From positions 1-64,000 of the forward strand of contig CAWZYM010000274.1 in assembly GCA_963966185.1 (NCBI GenBank): DNA of 64,000 bases, read 5' to 3'. Made by a program: the position numbers and the translations under genes. Shown one piece after another: positions 28,831 through 41,044 of the stretch. Under the pieces are notes generated by a model that searched no databases, was not told the origin of the DNA, and saw only the letters and a list, made by a program, of their open reading frames with translations. This DNA is from Rhabditoides inermis (taxonomy: Eukaryota > Nematoda > Chromadorea > Rhabditida > Rhabditidae). Positions within the stretch are counted from its first letter, which is position 1, and every line of letters starts with the position of its first letter.

Positions 28831-31221
28831 AGCTAGCCAGAGTGACGGGAAGAGTGACGTTGCTGCTATGCGTTGCTGCGTTGCTGTCGAGTGGAAAGCG
28901 AGAGAGTGTGTATAGAGTAGAGGCACCAGACACGTCCACACCGTACATGGACGCCCGGATGAGAGTGAATGGATGCAACTACGGACCTTGTCTTATCGGG
29001 AGACCAATTATCTTGGAATTATAAATGATGAAAATCAGTCACCACAAACCGCATGTAGACTAAGACAAACAATGCGAACAACACTACATATACATCTTAT
29101 AGATTATGCTTTGAATACTCACGTAAAAATGGAAGTCAGTACTGAAAGTCAAACAAGGGCCATAAATTGCCTGTGGGGAGGAGGCAATGGGAACGCGAGA
29201 GAGTGTGTAAAGAGAGAGACACCAGAAACGTCCACCAAAATCCCGGACGTCCATGACGTCCATGGACAGGAATCACCTAACTCGAGCTGTACTGTATCTC
29301 TTTCAGAATAAGAAGAAGAAGAAAACACCCACGTTTGACAGATACGTTCGCTGCTCAGAAAGAAATGAAAAACGACTCGTTGAAGAGACGTCAGCATGCC
29401 TAATTCACATCGAGAATACAGCGTGAACGACAGATGTAACAAGAAAAAGAGAAAAACAATAGCGAGTAGTCGACAATAGTTAAAGCATAACACAATTGGA
29501 CCGGAATAACATTTTCATCAGCATGATTCATGAAAAAACAGCATGAAAACTAATTTCAAAAAGGTGACGTGGCACGTAAAAACATGTTCGCGTATAGTGC
29601 GTCTATTGCTGCGGTCTGGGCGTCTGGGTTATGAGAATCTTTCATGAAGGATTCGAATATGAAGCATTTGAATATTGAAAAACCAAGGACACACGACACA
29701 ACGTAGGCGCTATCTCGAAACACAGCACACAACAACAACAAACCATAGCCAAGGATTTTTTCTTCCGTCCACTCCCTCCCCTTCATTTTTTTCCCAAGTA
29801 CTGCGCATTCAATGAGCCTATACTCATTGATACATATATCCTTGTTCTGAAAGGAAAAGTGGGGAAAAACGAAATGCGGAGTGATTCGGGGAATTGGTCT
29901 GAGTGAGCTGGACTTGGTTTCCGTACGTCTTTCACACATATCATACAAGGGTCCCCACATCCCAAATGTTTCATTTTGCCTTTGTTTTCGCTAGTACCCT
30001 TGACAAGGCGCGAAATTAGCTCATCTCGTTTTACTCTCCAGCCACACGATCGTATTATTTTTCTATCGTCTTGGTTGTTTCTTTGCATTTTGCACAATCA
30101 TTACACTAACACATGCGACAGGATGTTTTTAAAATAAATCTATTATCCGTATGTTTTGACAAACAAGTATCTCATCACACATGATGCATATTTCAATCAC
30201 AAAGTACGTTTTGTTTGTTCACAACAGTGCAGTGTCGTGGAAAGATTTCTATCAGAGAATGACCGAGACTGCAATACAGCTCACCGACTTGAATAGAATG
30301 TGAATGAACGTATTAATAAAGTGAACTGAAGTTGTGAACAGAGGGGTTCATCTAATCTATACATATTGTTTACGTTACATTATCATTTTCTTGTTCGCCG
30401 TACGCAATGTCTACTTTTAAAAAGGAACTAATTCGGACGTTTCTTTCGTTCACAGTACAAAAGTCAAGAGCCATCTTATTGAACGTTGCCTGACCTTTTT
30501 GGTCGTAATCAGCCATACACGCGCAGGAAAGTGTCAGGAAGATGACAACTGTGTGCAACCGGCAATGATTTTCAGACTATTTTCAGAGTGTTATTTCTCG
30601 CAGTGCCGCTGCGCCTGTAAGTGTAAAATGCTCTATGGTGTTTGTCCAAACATGGATCCACGAAGGCCACCGATGCATGGATCCGGCTAAATTTAGTATA
30701 CATAGCTGAAAGCCCTTGGTCTGGAGATGCTCTCAAATTCCTGGTGTGATCATATCTGACACATCCGCAGACTTATAGGACGAAACGTGACGGGTAGACA
30801 GTCCGGCGACTGCCATAAGGCAAAAGGCAGACACTGATTGACGAAACAGTGTGTCTTCGAGTATACCTTACGCCAAAGGGTATCGCGATCTTCATTCTAC
30901 ATATCAACATATCTAATACGTTTCCTCCACCTTCCTACATATGTTCAATCAGAATTCAGTTCGATACGTTCGAATAAAAACTTTCGGAAATGTTTCTACC
31001 ATAGTCTTGAATACATCTAACAATAAGATTAGTAACAATCCATTCACAAGATCACAATCACAAGCCTCAAGTTGAAATCAACAAAAAATTCTCGCATCAT
31101 GGTGAACGGAAAAAAAAGTCTACCAGCATACACTTGGCTGACATTGAACATTTAGAAGAGCAAAACCCATACAAATACTACAAACTACTAAAAACTGAAT
31201 AAACACTGCGTAAACACGTTA
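28831..31221. other. 2.4 kb without a supported gene
   Basis: Three minus-strand open frames (29149-29493, 29556-29960, 30370-30558) were looked at. The second begins after a good CTTTCAG acceptor near 29850 and contains a hydrophobic stretch (ILGYGLLLLCAVF). The third begins at a TTG codon with a signal-like run (TVVIFLTLSCAC). Neither has a partner exon or a family resemblance, so they are left uncalled. Confidence 0.4.
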
Positions 31222-31629
31222 TTAAGGGGGTTCTTAGCTACTCGGTAGACCCTAACGCTTGTTTGAACCTCTGTGCTCTCCGTAAAACCACACTATTTAG
31301 TTTTCCACTCGCGTGTTCGAGCCTCTATAGCATCGATAGACCCAAGCAGAAAGCTTGATCGAAGCGCGTTTGAAGCTTGATAGAGGGGTAATAGAAGGTG
31401 GATAGAGGGTGCCTCAAACAGAGGCGAGCCTCTATCAACCTTCTAACAACCCTCTATCGCTCGGACTGTAATGGGGATGCGTTAAGGTCAAACGCTCCTG
31501 TTCGAGTCTATCGATGCTACAAAGGCTCGAACACGCGAGTGGAAGACGAAATAGTGTGGTTTCACGAAGAGCGCAGAGGTCCGTACAAGCGTTAGGGTCT
31601 ACCGAGTAGCTGAGTGAGAACCCCTTTTA
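31222..31629. mobile_element. hairpin MITE with about 120-bp inverted arms
   Basis: The left arm (AAGGGGGTTCTTAGCTACTC, GGTAGACCCTAACGCTTG, CTCGCGTGTTCGAGCCTCTA, GCATCGATAGACCC) is mirrored on the right (GGGTCTATCGATGCTACAAA, GGCTCGAACACGCGAGTGG, CAAGCGTTAGGGTCTACCGA, GAGTAGCTGAGTGAGAACCC then CTTTTA). The arms cover most of the element, which would fold into one long hairpin. It is non-coding. Confidence 0.9.
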
Positions 31630-32158
31630 TCATGTGATCAAACTCACACGTTACTCGATAAAAAGAAACTGCAATTGATTTTTTACATCATGAAACTTTT
31701 TTCCTCATAAAACAGCTGAGAGTAGTGTAGCAGATTGTGCAGGCAGGTGCAAGTTGTGCACTTTTTAAGGGCGCGAGCCAATCTGAGCCTTGATTCGTCA
31801 TTCTTATTCATCACTCACAAAATCAACTTTTTCGAACAATTGTTTCAATTGTTCATTTCGTAAATAAAAATACTTTATTAAGGCAAAACAAAAAATATCG
31901 TCGATAAATGTGTCATGATTTGTGGCATACCCAGAGATAGAGGATACACTACCTATTTTCAGAAGCGTTGTTCATAGTACTGTACATCATTAGATAAGCG
32001 TTTTCTTACTCAAATGTCTGGCTGAATGCACTAAAAAGTCTTCGTTAGACGTGGTCCCTAGTGGTTCGAGATCGTTGAAAAATATGCCGTGGTCCCTAGT
32101 GGTTCGAGGGCATTTACAATCTACGGGGCGTGCGGCTGTCTCTTGCCATTATATCAAG
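31630..32158. other. upstream region of Str GPCR 1 with a short direct repeat
   Basis: GTGGTCCCTAGTGGTTCGAG occurs twice in tandem (32049-32068 and 32089-32108), 40 bp apart, 50-110 bp before the Str receptor start. No gene is seen. Confidence 0.6.
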
Positions 32159-33641
32159 ATGTGGTCGCCTCGCGTACACGTTCTCGCGGCTTTCGTCACG
32201 TCGGCGCTGTCGATCGTGTTCAATGTGTTCCTGCTGCTGGTCCTCTGCAAAGCCGCCTCCCACTCGAGCATCCGACAGTACCGCTACCTTCTCGGCGTAT
32301 TCGCTCTTGTCAACATATTCTACGCAGTCACCAACGTCCTCGCCGCGCCGGTAGGTACACTCACTACTTATACATACGTTTTCAACATCATGATTATCAT
32401 AGAAAAACATTTTTTTCTGTTTATTTTTCTCTTACGCAAGGAGAATACTCCTGATCTGCTCTGTTGTCTGTTCTTGTAGGATAGCGGTAGAAGAACGACG
32501 TTTCACCCCCGAATAAGTACAACAGTTCGACGTGATTCGAATGGTCTGAAGTGATCCGTTTCTACCGATTCCCTTCTCCTAGGTGTGCGTGTCGGAGTTC
32601 GATGCGTACATGGTGTTCTCGATTTCGCCGGTGATCGCTGGATGGGACAGGACGCCTTTCCTACTCGCATACGCTGCCACGTTCGTCCTCTGCCTTCTTT
32701 CTCTCACGTTCCAATTCGTCTATCGATACATCGTCATTTGCAAGTAAGTGTGCAAATATGGATGTCTGAAATGTTTTTCGTCCCCAGACCGCAATATATC
32801 GCGATACTATCTCGCTACGTGCGTTTATATGTCATGTTATCCGTTTGTATTATTGTTCCCTACATGTACATGGCAAACGTTGGCTCTACACCTAAGAGTG
32901 TGCTACATCAAGTAAGAGCAGATAATGCTAGCTTTAAATCAAATCTCTAACGTTTTTTCAGATCGCTCCCTACATGTATGAACAATACGGAATCAACTCG
33001 ATTGACGGCGTGTTGGGATTTCAATACAGAATAGTGAGTATACAAGGTCTACGTCTAATGTAGTGGTTTATCAAATTCTTAACAGAATTCTACGACCGGT
33101 AAGGTTTTCTACGACAAAGCGATCGTTGGAGTGGTTGGGTCACTGTCCTTATTTGTAAGTAAGACAGAATTTTTCGGAAGACTTCAATGAAATCGAGTTG
33201 AGGCTGTTTTGATGAGCGTGATTCTCGGAACAACAGTTCAAATCACTCGCGCCTTTCACAGCGGACAACTGGCGTTCGGTTTCCAGAGAATTCAAGCGCA
33301 GCTCTTTCGAGCGCTCATCATACAGGTTTCTATTCATCACATTCGTATTTCACTCTGACTCTCAGGCGTTCATCTCATTCTTCTTCAACTTTCTCCCATT
33401 GTGTATCATCGTTTTTCTCCCTCTCTTTCGAATCGACTGTCATTGGGACAAGGTGTTTTTTTTTTCATCCTGGTCATTGATATAAATGAAGTGATTGTCA
33501 TTGTAGGTAGTTGTTATGGCTATATCGGTCTATCCGATATTTGATCCACTCATAGTGATCTACTGTATTCGGGAACTGCGGGAAGCGGCCAAACGGCTGT
33601 TCGATGGCAAGGATTTTAGGATTTGCGAAATGAAACAATGA
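32159..33641 (+). CDS. Str-type chemoreceptor GPCR 1
   Basis: A seven-transmembrane nematode chemoreceptor. The start at 32159 gives MWSPRVHVLAAFVTSALS, then FNVFLLLVLCKAAS and RQYRYLLGVFALVNIFYAV. The next exon (from 32583) reads VCVSEFDAYMVFSISPVIAG and ends FQFVYRYIVICK, a typical third-helix boundary. Further exons hold PQYIAILSRYVRLYVM, IAPYMYEQYGINSIDGVLGF, VILGTTVQITRAFHSGQ, RIQAQLFRALIIQ, AFISFFFNFLPLCIIVFLPL, and the class signature VYPIFDPLIVIYCIRELREA. The TGA stop is at 33641. All introns keep phase, so the gene appears intact. It is paralogous to the minus-strand gene at 51266-54265. Confidence 0.85.
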
Positions 33642-33813
33642 AAATATTTTTGTTCAAATGAATACTAATTATTAATAAGCAAGAGCCTAATTCATGAAAC
33701 TTCATCATTCATTCGGCGAAAAAAAAACCTTGACAACATCTCAGGTTCTTTTGAGTGATCTCGTTCTGTACGTGTCATGATCATGTTTTCGATCCCGAAT
33801 AAACATTCGAATT

Positions 33814-33982
33814 AAGTCGCGGTCAGTCTCCTCGAAACACTTTGAAAATGCCTTTCGGATCGCTTTCGTAACACTTCCGAATTGACTTCGAATGACTCCC
33901 GAATACCCCCGACCACTTCGGAATGCCTTGCTATGTTTTCGAAACACTCCCGAATGGCTTTCGAAGAGTCTGACCGCACCTT
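33814..33982. mobile_element. MITE (GCGGTCAGTC family), copy 1
   Basis: The ends AAGTCGCGGTCAGTCTC and GAGTCTGACCGCACCTT are inverted repeats. The interior is rich in CGAA, TCCGAA and TTCGAA. A better preserved copy is at 53343-53527. Confidence 0.75.
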
Positions 33983-34171
33983 TAATGTTGAGAAAAAAAC
34001 AAAATGTTTTAGGCATGCTATCGTTGGTGGTTTCCTCTCTGAGCGCGCAGCCGGTATCTATTACGTTCTTCTCGTCTACGTCAAGAGTCCACAATATTTC
34101 ATTACACGCCTAATAGTGATGAACTATAATAAACAACTAGCATGTTTTTTTTTGTTTAGCCGGTAGAATCC

Positions 34172-34260
34172 GGGGTCCCCCTAGTCGAGAACAAGATGGG
34201 GTTCTTGGATTACGACAACTTCAGCAGAGGGAGTTAGGGTTGGGTGGCGTCGGAAGTCTT
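34172..34260. repeat. short dispersed repeat (pair with about 40411-40475)
   Basis: CCTAGTCGAGAACAAG, then ACGACAACTTCAGCAGAGGG then AGTT, matches CCTAGTCGAGAACAAG, ACGACGAAGTCAGCAGAAAG then AGTT near 40411. Boundaries are uncertain. Confidence 0.5.
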
Positions 34261-34362
34261 GAGTTCCGTTCTTGAGTCCGTAAATAGTGCTGTGACGTCT
34301 TTCGGCTACTATGAGAGTGGATTGCCACCCCACAAAACTGGGTGAATTTAACAAGAATAGTT

Positions 34363-34440
34363 GACTCCGAGGGGGATCGAACCAGCGAGTTTAGTTCCTC
34401 TAATAGACACTGGTCATTTCTCAGTTGGCGGGAAAATGAG
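34363..34440 (-). repeat. tRNA-like (SINE or tRNA pseudogene) segment
   Basis: On the minus strand a near-consensus B box (GGTTCGATCCC) lies about 50 nt after a weak A box (CAACTGAGAAATGACC). I could not fold a full cloverleaf, so this is a tRNA-derived remnant, not a functional gene. Confidence 0.45.
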
Positions 34441-34501
34441 CGAGTGCGCGCCAACCAGACCGGACTCGTCGTCCTATACGGACAGGAGGGTAAGTGAAAG
34501 G

Positions 34502-34504
<3 letters not shown>

Positions 34505-34535
<31 letters not shown>
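34505..34535. repeat. (CT)n microsatellite
   Basis: A short CT tract downstream of the tRNA-like segment, intergenic. Confidence 0.9.
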
Positions 34536-34540
<5 letters not shown>

Positions 34541-34821
34541 TATGTTTTTAAAAGGAAAGGATCGGGTCTCTATCTCTTCATATTTCATAGGTCTTGTTTG
34601 TGAATATGTGGTGTCGGAAACGTAGAATGTCGAGTATTACTCAATCTCTTTCTTTTCGGTTGCACACAGTAGTCAAAACCAATTGTGCTGTCCTACAGTT
34701 CTACAATCACTAAAAACAACTGAACAAACTAAAAAAAATGTTCTCATCGCGGATTGAACCGTTATGTTTCTGTTGCTTTCATTGAGGTAACCAACTCATA
34801 CGAAGTCACTGTACTTTATAT

Positions 34822-36025
34822 TTATTGCGCCAGAGCTGATTTTTTCGTTTTTTTCGGAACGAGTCGCTTGTAGAATAGCTGCTTGAAACACGCTCGATAC
34901 TTGCGACTTCTCCAGTAGTACACATAGAAGTTCAGAGAATACGAAATAAGAACTGAAAGGGTCGTATAATGTAGTTTGTAGACGTGTTTGTTCACAAAAT
35001 AACCTGGAATGACAGCGTAGGCAGATGCGTCAATGATCGCTGTTTCGCTAGCATGCACATACTCGAGGGTAAACAAGATGATTGTGGCAAACGTCTCAGA
35101 AACGACGAAAACAACCGCCTGAAATTGTTTCGATACTTGAAAACAAAAGTTATGACACCTGTATGATGATAGTGTTCAGAATACGCGTTTGTACAATGAG
35201 ATTTGCTGGGTCAGTGGTGGATAGGGGAGAGCACAAAAAGAGACGAATGTAGGTGATAATGTAAACTATTGTGGTGATCGCACACAAACACATGCAAGTT
35301 TTACTCCAGTAAGGAAGCACTTCTGCAGTTAACGCGACCGGCAAAATACAAGGGTCTATCGTTTTGTCACTGATGTGAAAAGACGATAACGCCTGAAACA
35401 GAAGTAACGTTCATCCGTTGTAGTTTTTTATCATCAAAACGAACCACGTAGAAGAGTCCGAGCAATATACCGGGCACGCACATGTACATGCAGTATGTTG
35501 TTTTGTCCCAGATTTGGTACCTAAATAACAATTGACTGATATGATTGAAAAATATACTTTAATGGCGTCGCAATAGCAAAGTATCGATCGAAAGAAATCA
35601 TCGTTATCAAATAAGTGTTAAAGTTCACGAGTAATACGTAGCCCGAATTGAAATAGAAGCAGTAATCCTGATAGTATGATTATTCGAAAACTTTTTTCAA
35701 CTCAGTTACTCACCAGTCTTGTTTTAGTCCACCCGAAGCTCATTCTGGCCCAAGACTGTAGCTCGTACAGTAAACATACCAGATCTGAGAATGCCAAAAC
35801 AGCAATCAAGATTCCTGAAAACAAATTTGTAGTTGTAGTGTTAGATTTTGCTGAAAATAAACGCTCACCGCATTTGTTTTGTAACGATTTGAACTTCCAA
35901 GTTGCAACAACAATACAACTGTTTCCGAAAATACCAATTACACCAAAACTCAACGTAAACCATTTGATAGTATTGAGAGCTGTATCGGACATGTAGAAAA
36001 ATGGATGATATACGAACAGAACCAT
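34822..36025 (-). CDS. Srsx-type GPCR, copy 1
   Basis: A rhodopsin-like nematode receptor of the Srsx class. The chosen start at 36025 (MVLFVYHPFFYMSDTALN) matches the paralog. The first helix is IKWFTLSFGVIGIFGNSCIV, with KFKSLQNKCG before the second-helix exon AVLAFSDLVCLLYELQSWAR. The third-helix exon has ISFDRYFAIATP with an intact DRY motif. Then come TTYCMYMCVPGILLGLFYV, a long exon with PVALTAEVLPYWSKTCM and YIITYIRLFLCSPLS, the sixth-helix exon with FTLEYVHASETAIIDASAYA, and the last exon ISYSLNFYVYYWRSRKYRAC ending in TAA at 34822. An AATAAA polyadenylation hexamer overlaps the stop codon. It is paralogous, and inverted, to 46770-47993. Confidence 0.85.
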
Positions 36026-36940
36026 GACAATCAGGCAGTTTTCAACATCTGGAAAAAACGTTGAAAACATATTTGTTTTGTTGTTAAAGAAATAAGATAC
36101 AAACGATAAAATTGACTCGAACGCGAAAAAAATATGTGTGAGGTGTTTTATCACCTTCAATGTATTACATACAATAGCTGTGAACACTGACTCGAATAAT
36201 TATCAATACGTGGTATACTTTTAGCTCATTCAATTTGGAAACTATGTGTGTTGTGTCAACAACACGAGACATAGTAGTGTCTTAACATGATCATAACTTT
36301 CTCAAAATAGTTTTTTTGTGAGTTTTTTTCGCTCCATACTATACTTGGAAGCAACCAGCCAAACTACAAAGATTAAGATAATTATTTTTTTGATTAAGAT
36401 AATTATTAGAAGTTCGTTTGTACCGACTTTTGCTCACCTGAGACAAACGAAACTGGCCAACTAAACTGGTCTCCATCCCGCCAAAACAAATTCGGATGAT
36501 TTGCAGGTTAACGTTTCCATATCTCATGTAAGAAATGACATGGGTGTTTGCGCACACCATTCGGACGCCATGTGCGCGCGTTAGCGCGCAAGTGGTTTTT
36601 GCGCGGGAACCAGCCATTGTCAAATCAGCTGTTCCGTTTTACGACTTGTTTTCGTTCAATTGATCAATGTGTACTGGTTTTTTTGAGTATTGTATTGTGT
36701 TTCGTATGTTTATTTATTGACATAGTCGTGTGTAGTTCCTTTGAAACGCTAGTCAACAAGAATACGTTGTCGAAAGTTCTGGAATCATGAATTATCGCAA
36801 AATATCGCAATTCTTTCTTTTTCTATTGTTTTACTTGCGTGATCGATCTCATGTTTTGAATTTGCTGCTATAGAACTGTTGCTTCGTTCTTCGTCATGTG
36901 AGCACAGTCTCTACTTATTATTACTGATGCATGTTTGCAG
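36026..36940. other. intergenic, nothing recognised
   Basis: AT-rich spacer. A short GCGCGCGTTAGCGCGCAAG palindromic patch sits at about 36573-36592. No exon is supported. Confidence 0.45.
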
Positions 36941-37929
36941 GAGGTTTCGTACACGCCGCACTCGTCGGTCGTCGCAAGCACAGAGCACCAGGTCTTCGTC
37001 AAACACGTCTTTTGCTTCCTCAAGGTAAACAACATGTTTCATTATATCTTATCATGTTCACAAACGATTGCAATCCATGAATTGTATTTCAATTGCAAAA
37101 TGTTCCATCTTATGACGGATTTTGTGTGAAACGTTGGCCCCTGTTTGGACCTTACAATTAACTGTAAGGTCCAAACCTTCAATATATTGTTTGGCTGATG
37201 AGTTTCTAGAACTACTACAATGAAAGTGCAGCAAGTGTTTGTCATTATGTGAGTGCGTATTCTCAGTTGTATTACAGGTTCAATATCTTACTGTATGTGA
37301 TGCATTAAAAGTTTTGTCAGCCTCATTAGTGCGCTCAAGTAGCTTTCCCTAATCATCATATTCTTCGAACAAAAACCAGCCATTGTTCTCAACGAATGTT
37401 TTCCAGATGATAAAAACTATCCGTCTTCCACACGGGTAATAAAATCATCTGTTTATTTTTAATATGTCATGACAACAGGATTCAAACATTCAAACACAGA
37501 AAAATTCATGTAGATGTGCAATACAATAAACTTTACTGATTATCGAAACTTGTGAAAAAAACTTCATTCTTGAAAAAATTGCGCTTTTCATCAGAACACT
37601 TTGATAAAAATTAAACGCTGTGGTTCGTACCTTCAGTGAATTTTCCGTTTTCGTAGTACACACATGGGCAGTGCACATGTTTGCAACGAGCTTTTTTTTT
37701 ACAAAATTAGTATAGGAAGTATCCATGTGATATCAAAACACAACTGCGTTGTCAATAAATGCTTTACCCAACTTTTTGATTTTGAATAAGAATTTTAATT
37801 TTTGATGAGCAACCAGGGTGGTGCAGTGGCAAAAAAGCGAAGAGTGGAACGGAGGGTCACGAGATCGATCTCGTACGGAGTTTTTGATTTTGCAATTTAC
37901 GATTAGAGTTATCAGATCTTTCGAGTGCA

Positions 37930-38014
<85 letters not shown>

Positions 38015-39694
38015 ATTCAATCAATTTCAAATCATCATTTATCCGGTATCGCATTATGTGATCATAACTCAAACATCAATTATTCAGAGAGTAGCGCCGG
38101 GTAGCATACGTATTCCATCTTGTCGCGTCGGTGTCCGCGGCCACGTTCTTCCATTTTTTCTCGAGGGTCCTTCTATTGAATGGAATCGTCTTCTTGAATT
38201 TATCACTCCATTGTAGGTGAGGGCGACCGGGCTTGCCCATATTTGGCGGCTTCCAATCGATCACACGTCTCGCCCATCGGTCGTCGTTGCAAAGCATTAG
38301 GCGGTGGGCGAACCTCCACTTATTTGTCCTTGCTTCGCACAGCACGTCTTGTAGTCCCGTCTGCCGTCGTATCTCCTTGCACGGAACTTTGTCCAGTAAA
38401 GTCAGTCCGAGCTTTCAATCCATTCTCCTCTGAACCACACTACAGAGCTACATTTTTGAAGCGCCGGGAACTGAATGCATGCTGCGAAAAAAAAGCGGTT
38501 TCGTGTAGAAATTACCAAAACTTCTGTACTTTCACGTACACGAGGGCAGTTGCAAAAATTACTAAACTTGTTCCCCTGATCACGATCTGTCGATTGACGC
38601 CTATATCATGCCAATCGGAGACCTAAAACTACTTCCTCGTTAACTTTCTAACAGGTGTTTTCATTATGTGTAAAAAAACAAAAACAAATGAAAAGTGGAA
38701 AATGGAGGCAGGCGAAGGCGAGAAATGGAGGGGCCGTCTTTCAATCGACGTCGTCTGCCCAACCCAGTTCCCGCACTCACGGCACCCGCCGTCCGTCCGC
38801 TTTGACCCTGCCTTTTTCCATATGACTGCAAGATGACCTATGATTGTCATTCTAGCGTCTAAAGTGACTACAATCGAACCGTCATTTCAGCTAAAGTTAC
38901 AATAAGAGGTGAAGTGAAAAAAAAACGGAACTGCGAAGCTATGTTTTCTACAAATGAACATCCGCGCAGAGTACTATCACTTTTGTCTGCATCATCAACG
39001 TTGTAAAGTACTGGCAAAAAACAAACAACATCAACGAATCGCTGCCACCAGTAACCATCTACAAACGGTTGGCGAACACGATGCTATTGACTTGGGAGGT
39101 CTCGCTGGGTAGTGCACGACAGGTGAGTAGCCCCCACGCAGCGATAACCAGTCCGCGCAACCACATTCGGTACGACTGAAACGATCACCAAACCAAACAG
39201 GAGGCGCATTTTGGATTCAATTGGTCCGTTTCTCACTTATGAGATCTCAGTTCGATTGTACAAATTGCGAACGAGCGGCGACGCTTGCTAGTTCCATGAG
39301 TGACAAAATGTCATAAATTCTTCTCTCACCTTGATACACACTAAAAGAGTTACGCTGTTCACCGGACAGTAGAGACCGATAGATACGACAACGTAGAATT
39401 GAACGACTGCAAAAACTCTGTTTGAACACTTTGTAGCAACACTCACACCACGGCGTATGGCCGAAAAGTTTCGTGGAGAAGATCACATAGACCGGGATCA
39501 TGTAGAACACTGTCGGGGTGCAGCACTATAATTGCTTTTTTGTGTTCAGAACTTATTAGCATAGTTTGCCTGTATGTAAATGGTGTTCAGGAACATTTTG
39601 TGCATTGCCAGAGTTTTGGCGCTCATGTGCGACTTCTGTGCATTCAGGATCTTCACGGTGTGCGGAATGAAAACTGGAATTTTTCTCTTTCCTC

Positions 39695-39755
<61 letters not shown>

Positions 39756-40989
39756 CACTTCCTCACTTGCAACAAATCCACAAGTATGTGCGCATTGCAC
39801 GAGTAGGAACGCATTGGTGGGAACGAAATACGGGCTGTTACCAGAAGCATACATGGAAATTTGATCGATTATCGCTATCCAATCAGTATATTGGGAAGTC
39901 GTCTAAACAGATTGCATCACGTCTATAGAAGTGTGTTCACATTTGCAGCTGCCACTATCTGCTCTCTCGTGCTGTAGGGTACAATAGCAGCGAGAGTACC
40001 CAATAGATAAAATATGTATAGGTATACGAATAATACGACTGTTTGCACAGTAGAAAACTGAAAAGTTGACTCGTAGAAGAAACAGTGGTTCACTCACTTT
40101 GAGGCGAGATGGCGTTTGTCCGAGAATCTTTTGGTGTCTATCAAACACCATCTGCCCATGAAACACAATTTCGAACTCAAATAGTGCTAGGAAAATGATC
40201 TTAAGCATCGGAGTCAGTGAAATCACAGGCTTTGGAAAACCGTACGAAAGGTGTGTGCGAGGGCAGTGAGGAATGGATGATCGGTCCGTGACCGACGAAA
40301 CAAAATAGTGGAAGAAAAATGGTGAGCTGCCATAAAAACAGAATATTGATATCATTGAGAGAACAAGCCGTCTAAACTTCGTTCTGTTCGGTCAGTTTAA
40401 TATGCGGTACTCCTAGTCGAGAACAAGTTTTTTCATCACGACGAAGTCAGCAGAAAGAGTTGAGAATTCACGACTTTTTGTTAACAGCTACTCACATGCT
40501 GCATCAATACGAGATACTTTGTTAGGCCAAACGAGGACGGTGAATGTGTGAGGATCGCGTAAAACGTTGTGACATCGAGAACAAAGCCGATAGTCGATAT
40601 GATGTGATAGCATAGAATCTGTTTCGTCGGGTAGGAGAAGTCGAACACCAGGTCACTGAGGTTCATTCGTTAAAATGAACAATTCACAAATTAGAATTCA
40701 GAAATCACACACTAGTAACGATTCTGTCAGGTGCTAGTAATGTGAAATATGAATTTGTTTAGTAGGATACAGAATTTTTTCCGAGAGAGAACAGGTGGAG
40801 TTGGTCGACTATGAACTCGGAACTGCAGTTTAAATTTCTCTCAACTTATACCCAGAACACCTGTAAAGACCATTATTATGGAATCGTTTGAGAAAAGTTT
40901 CGTTTCAGATTTGGCAGGTGCATCTTTTCGAGTTCACGCAGACCAGGTTCTCTGCCGGACAGTGCAATGGGGCTGCGAAACGTGTGAAG

Positions 40990-41044
<55 letters not shown>

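Noticed and set aside
28586..28978. 130-codon minus-strand open frame
   Set aside because: It lies in a dispersed repeat also present at 61.5 kb, where the frame is not preserved.
29556..29960. Possible minus-strand gene with a hydrophobic segment (ILGYGLLLLCAVF)
   Set aside because: There is one acceptor-like site but no partner exon, AT-rich codons unlike the other genes, and no family resemblance.
30370..30558. Possible small secreted protein
   Set aside because: The open frame begins at TTG, and no upstream exon with an ATG and donor in phase was found.
38629..38850. Minus-strand frame near 38.7 kb
   Set aside because: No splice support or recognisable motif, and not continuous with the adjacent LINE frame.
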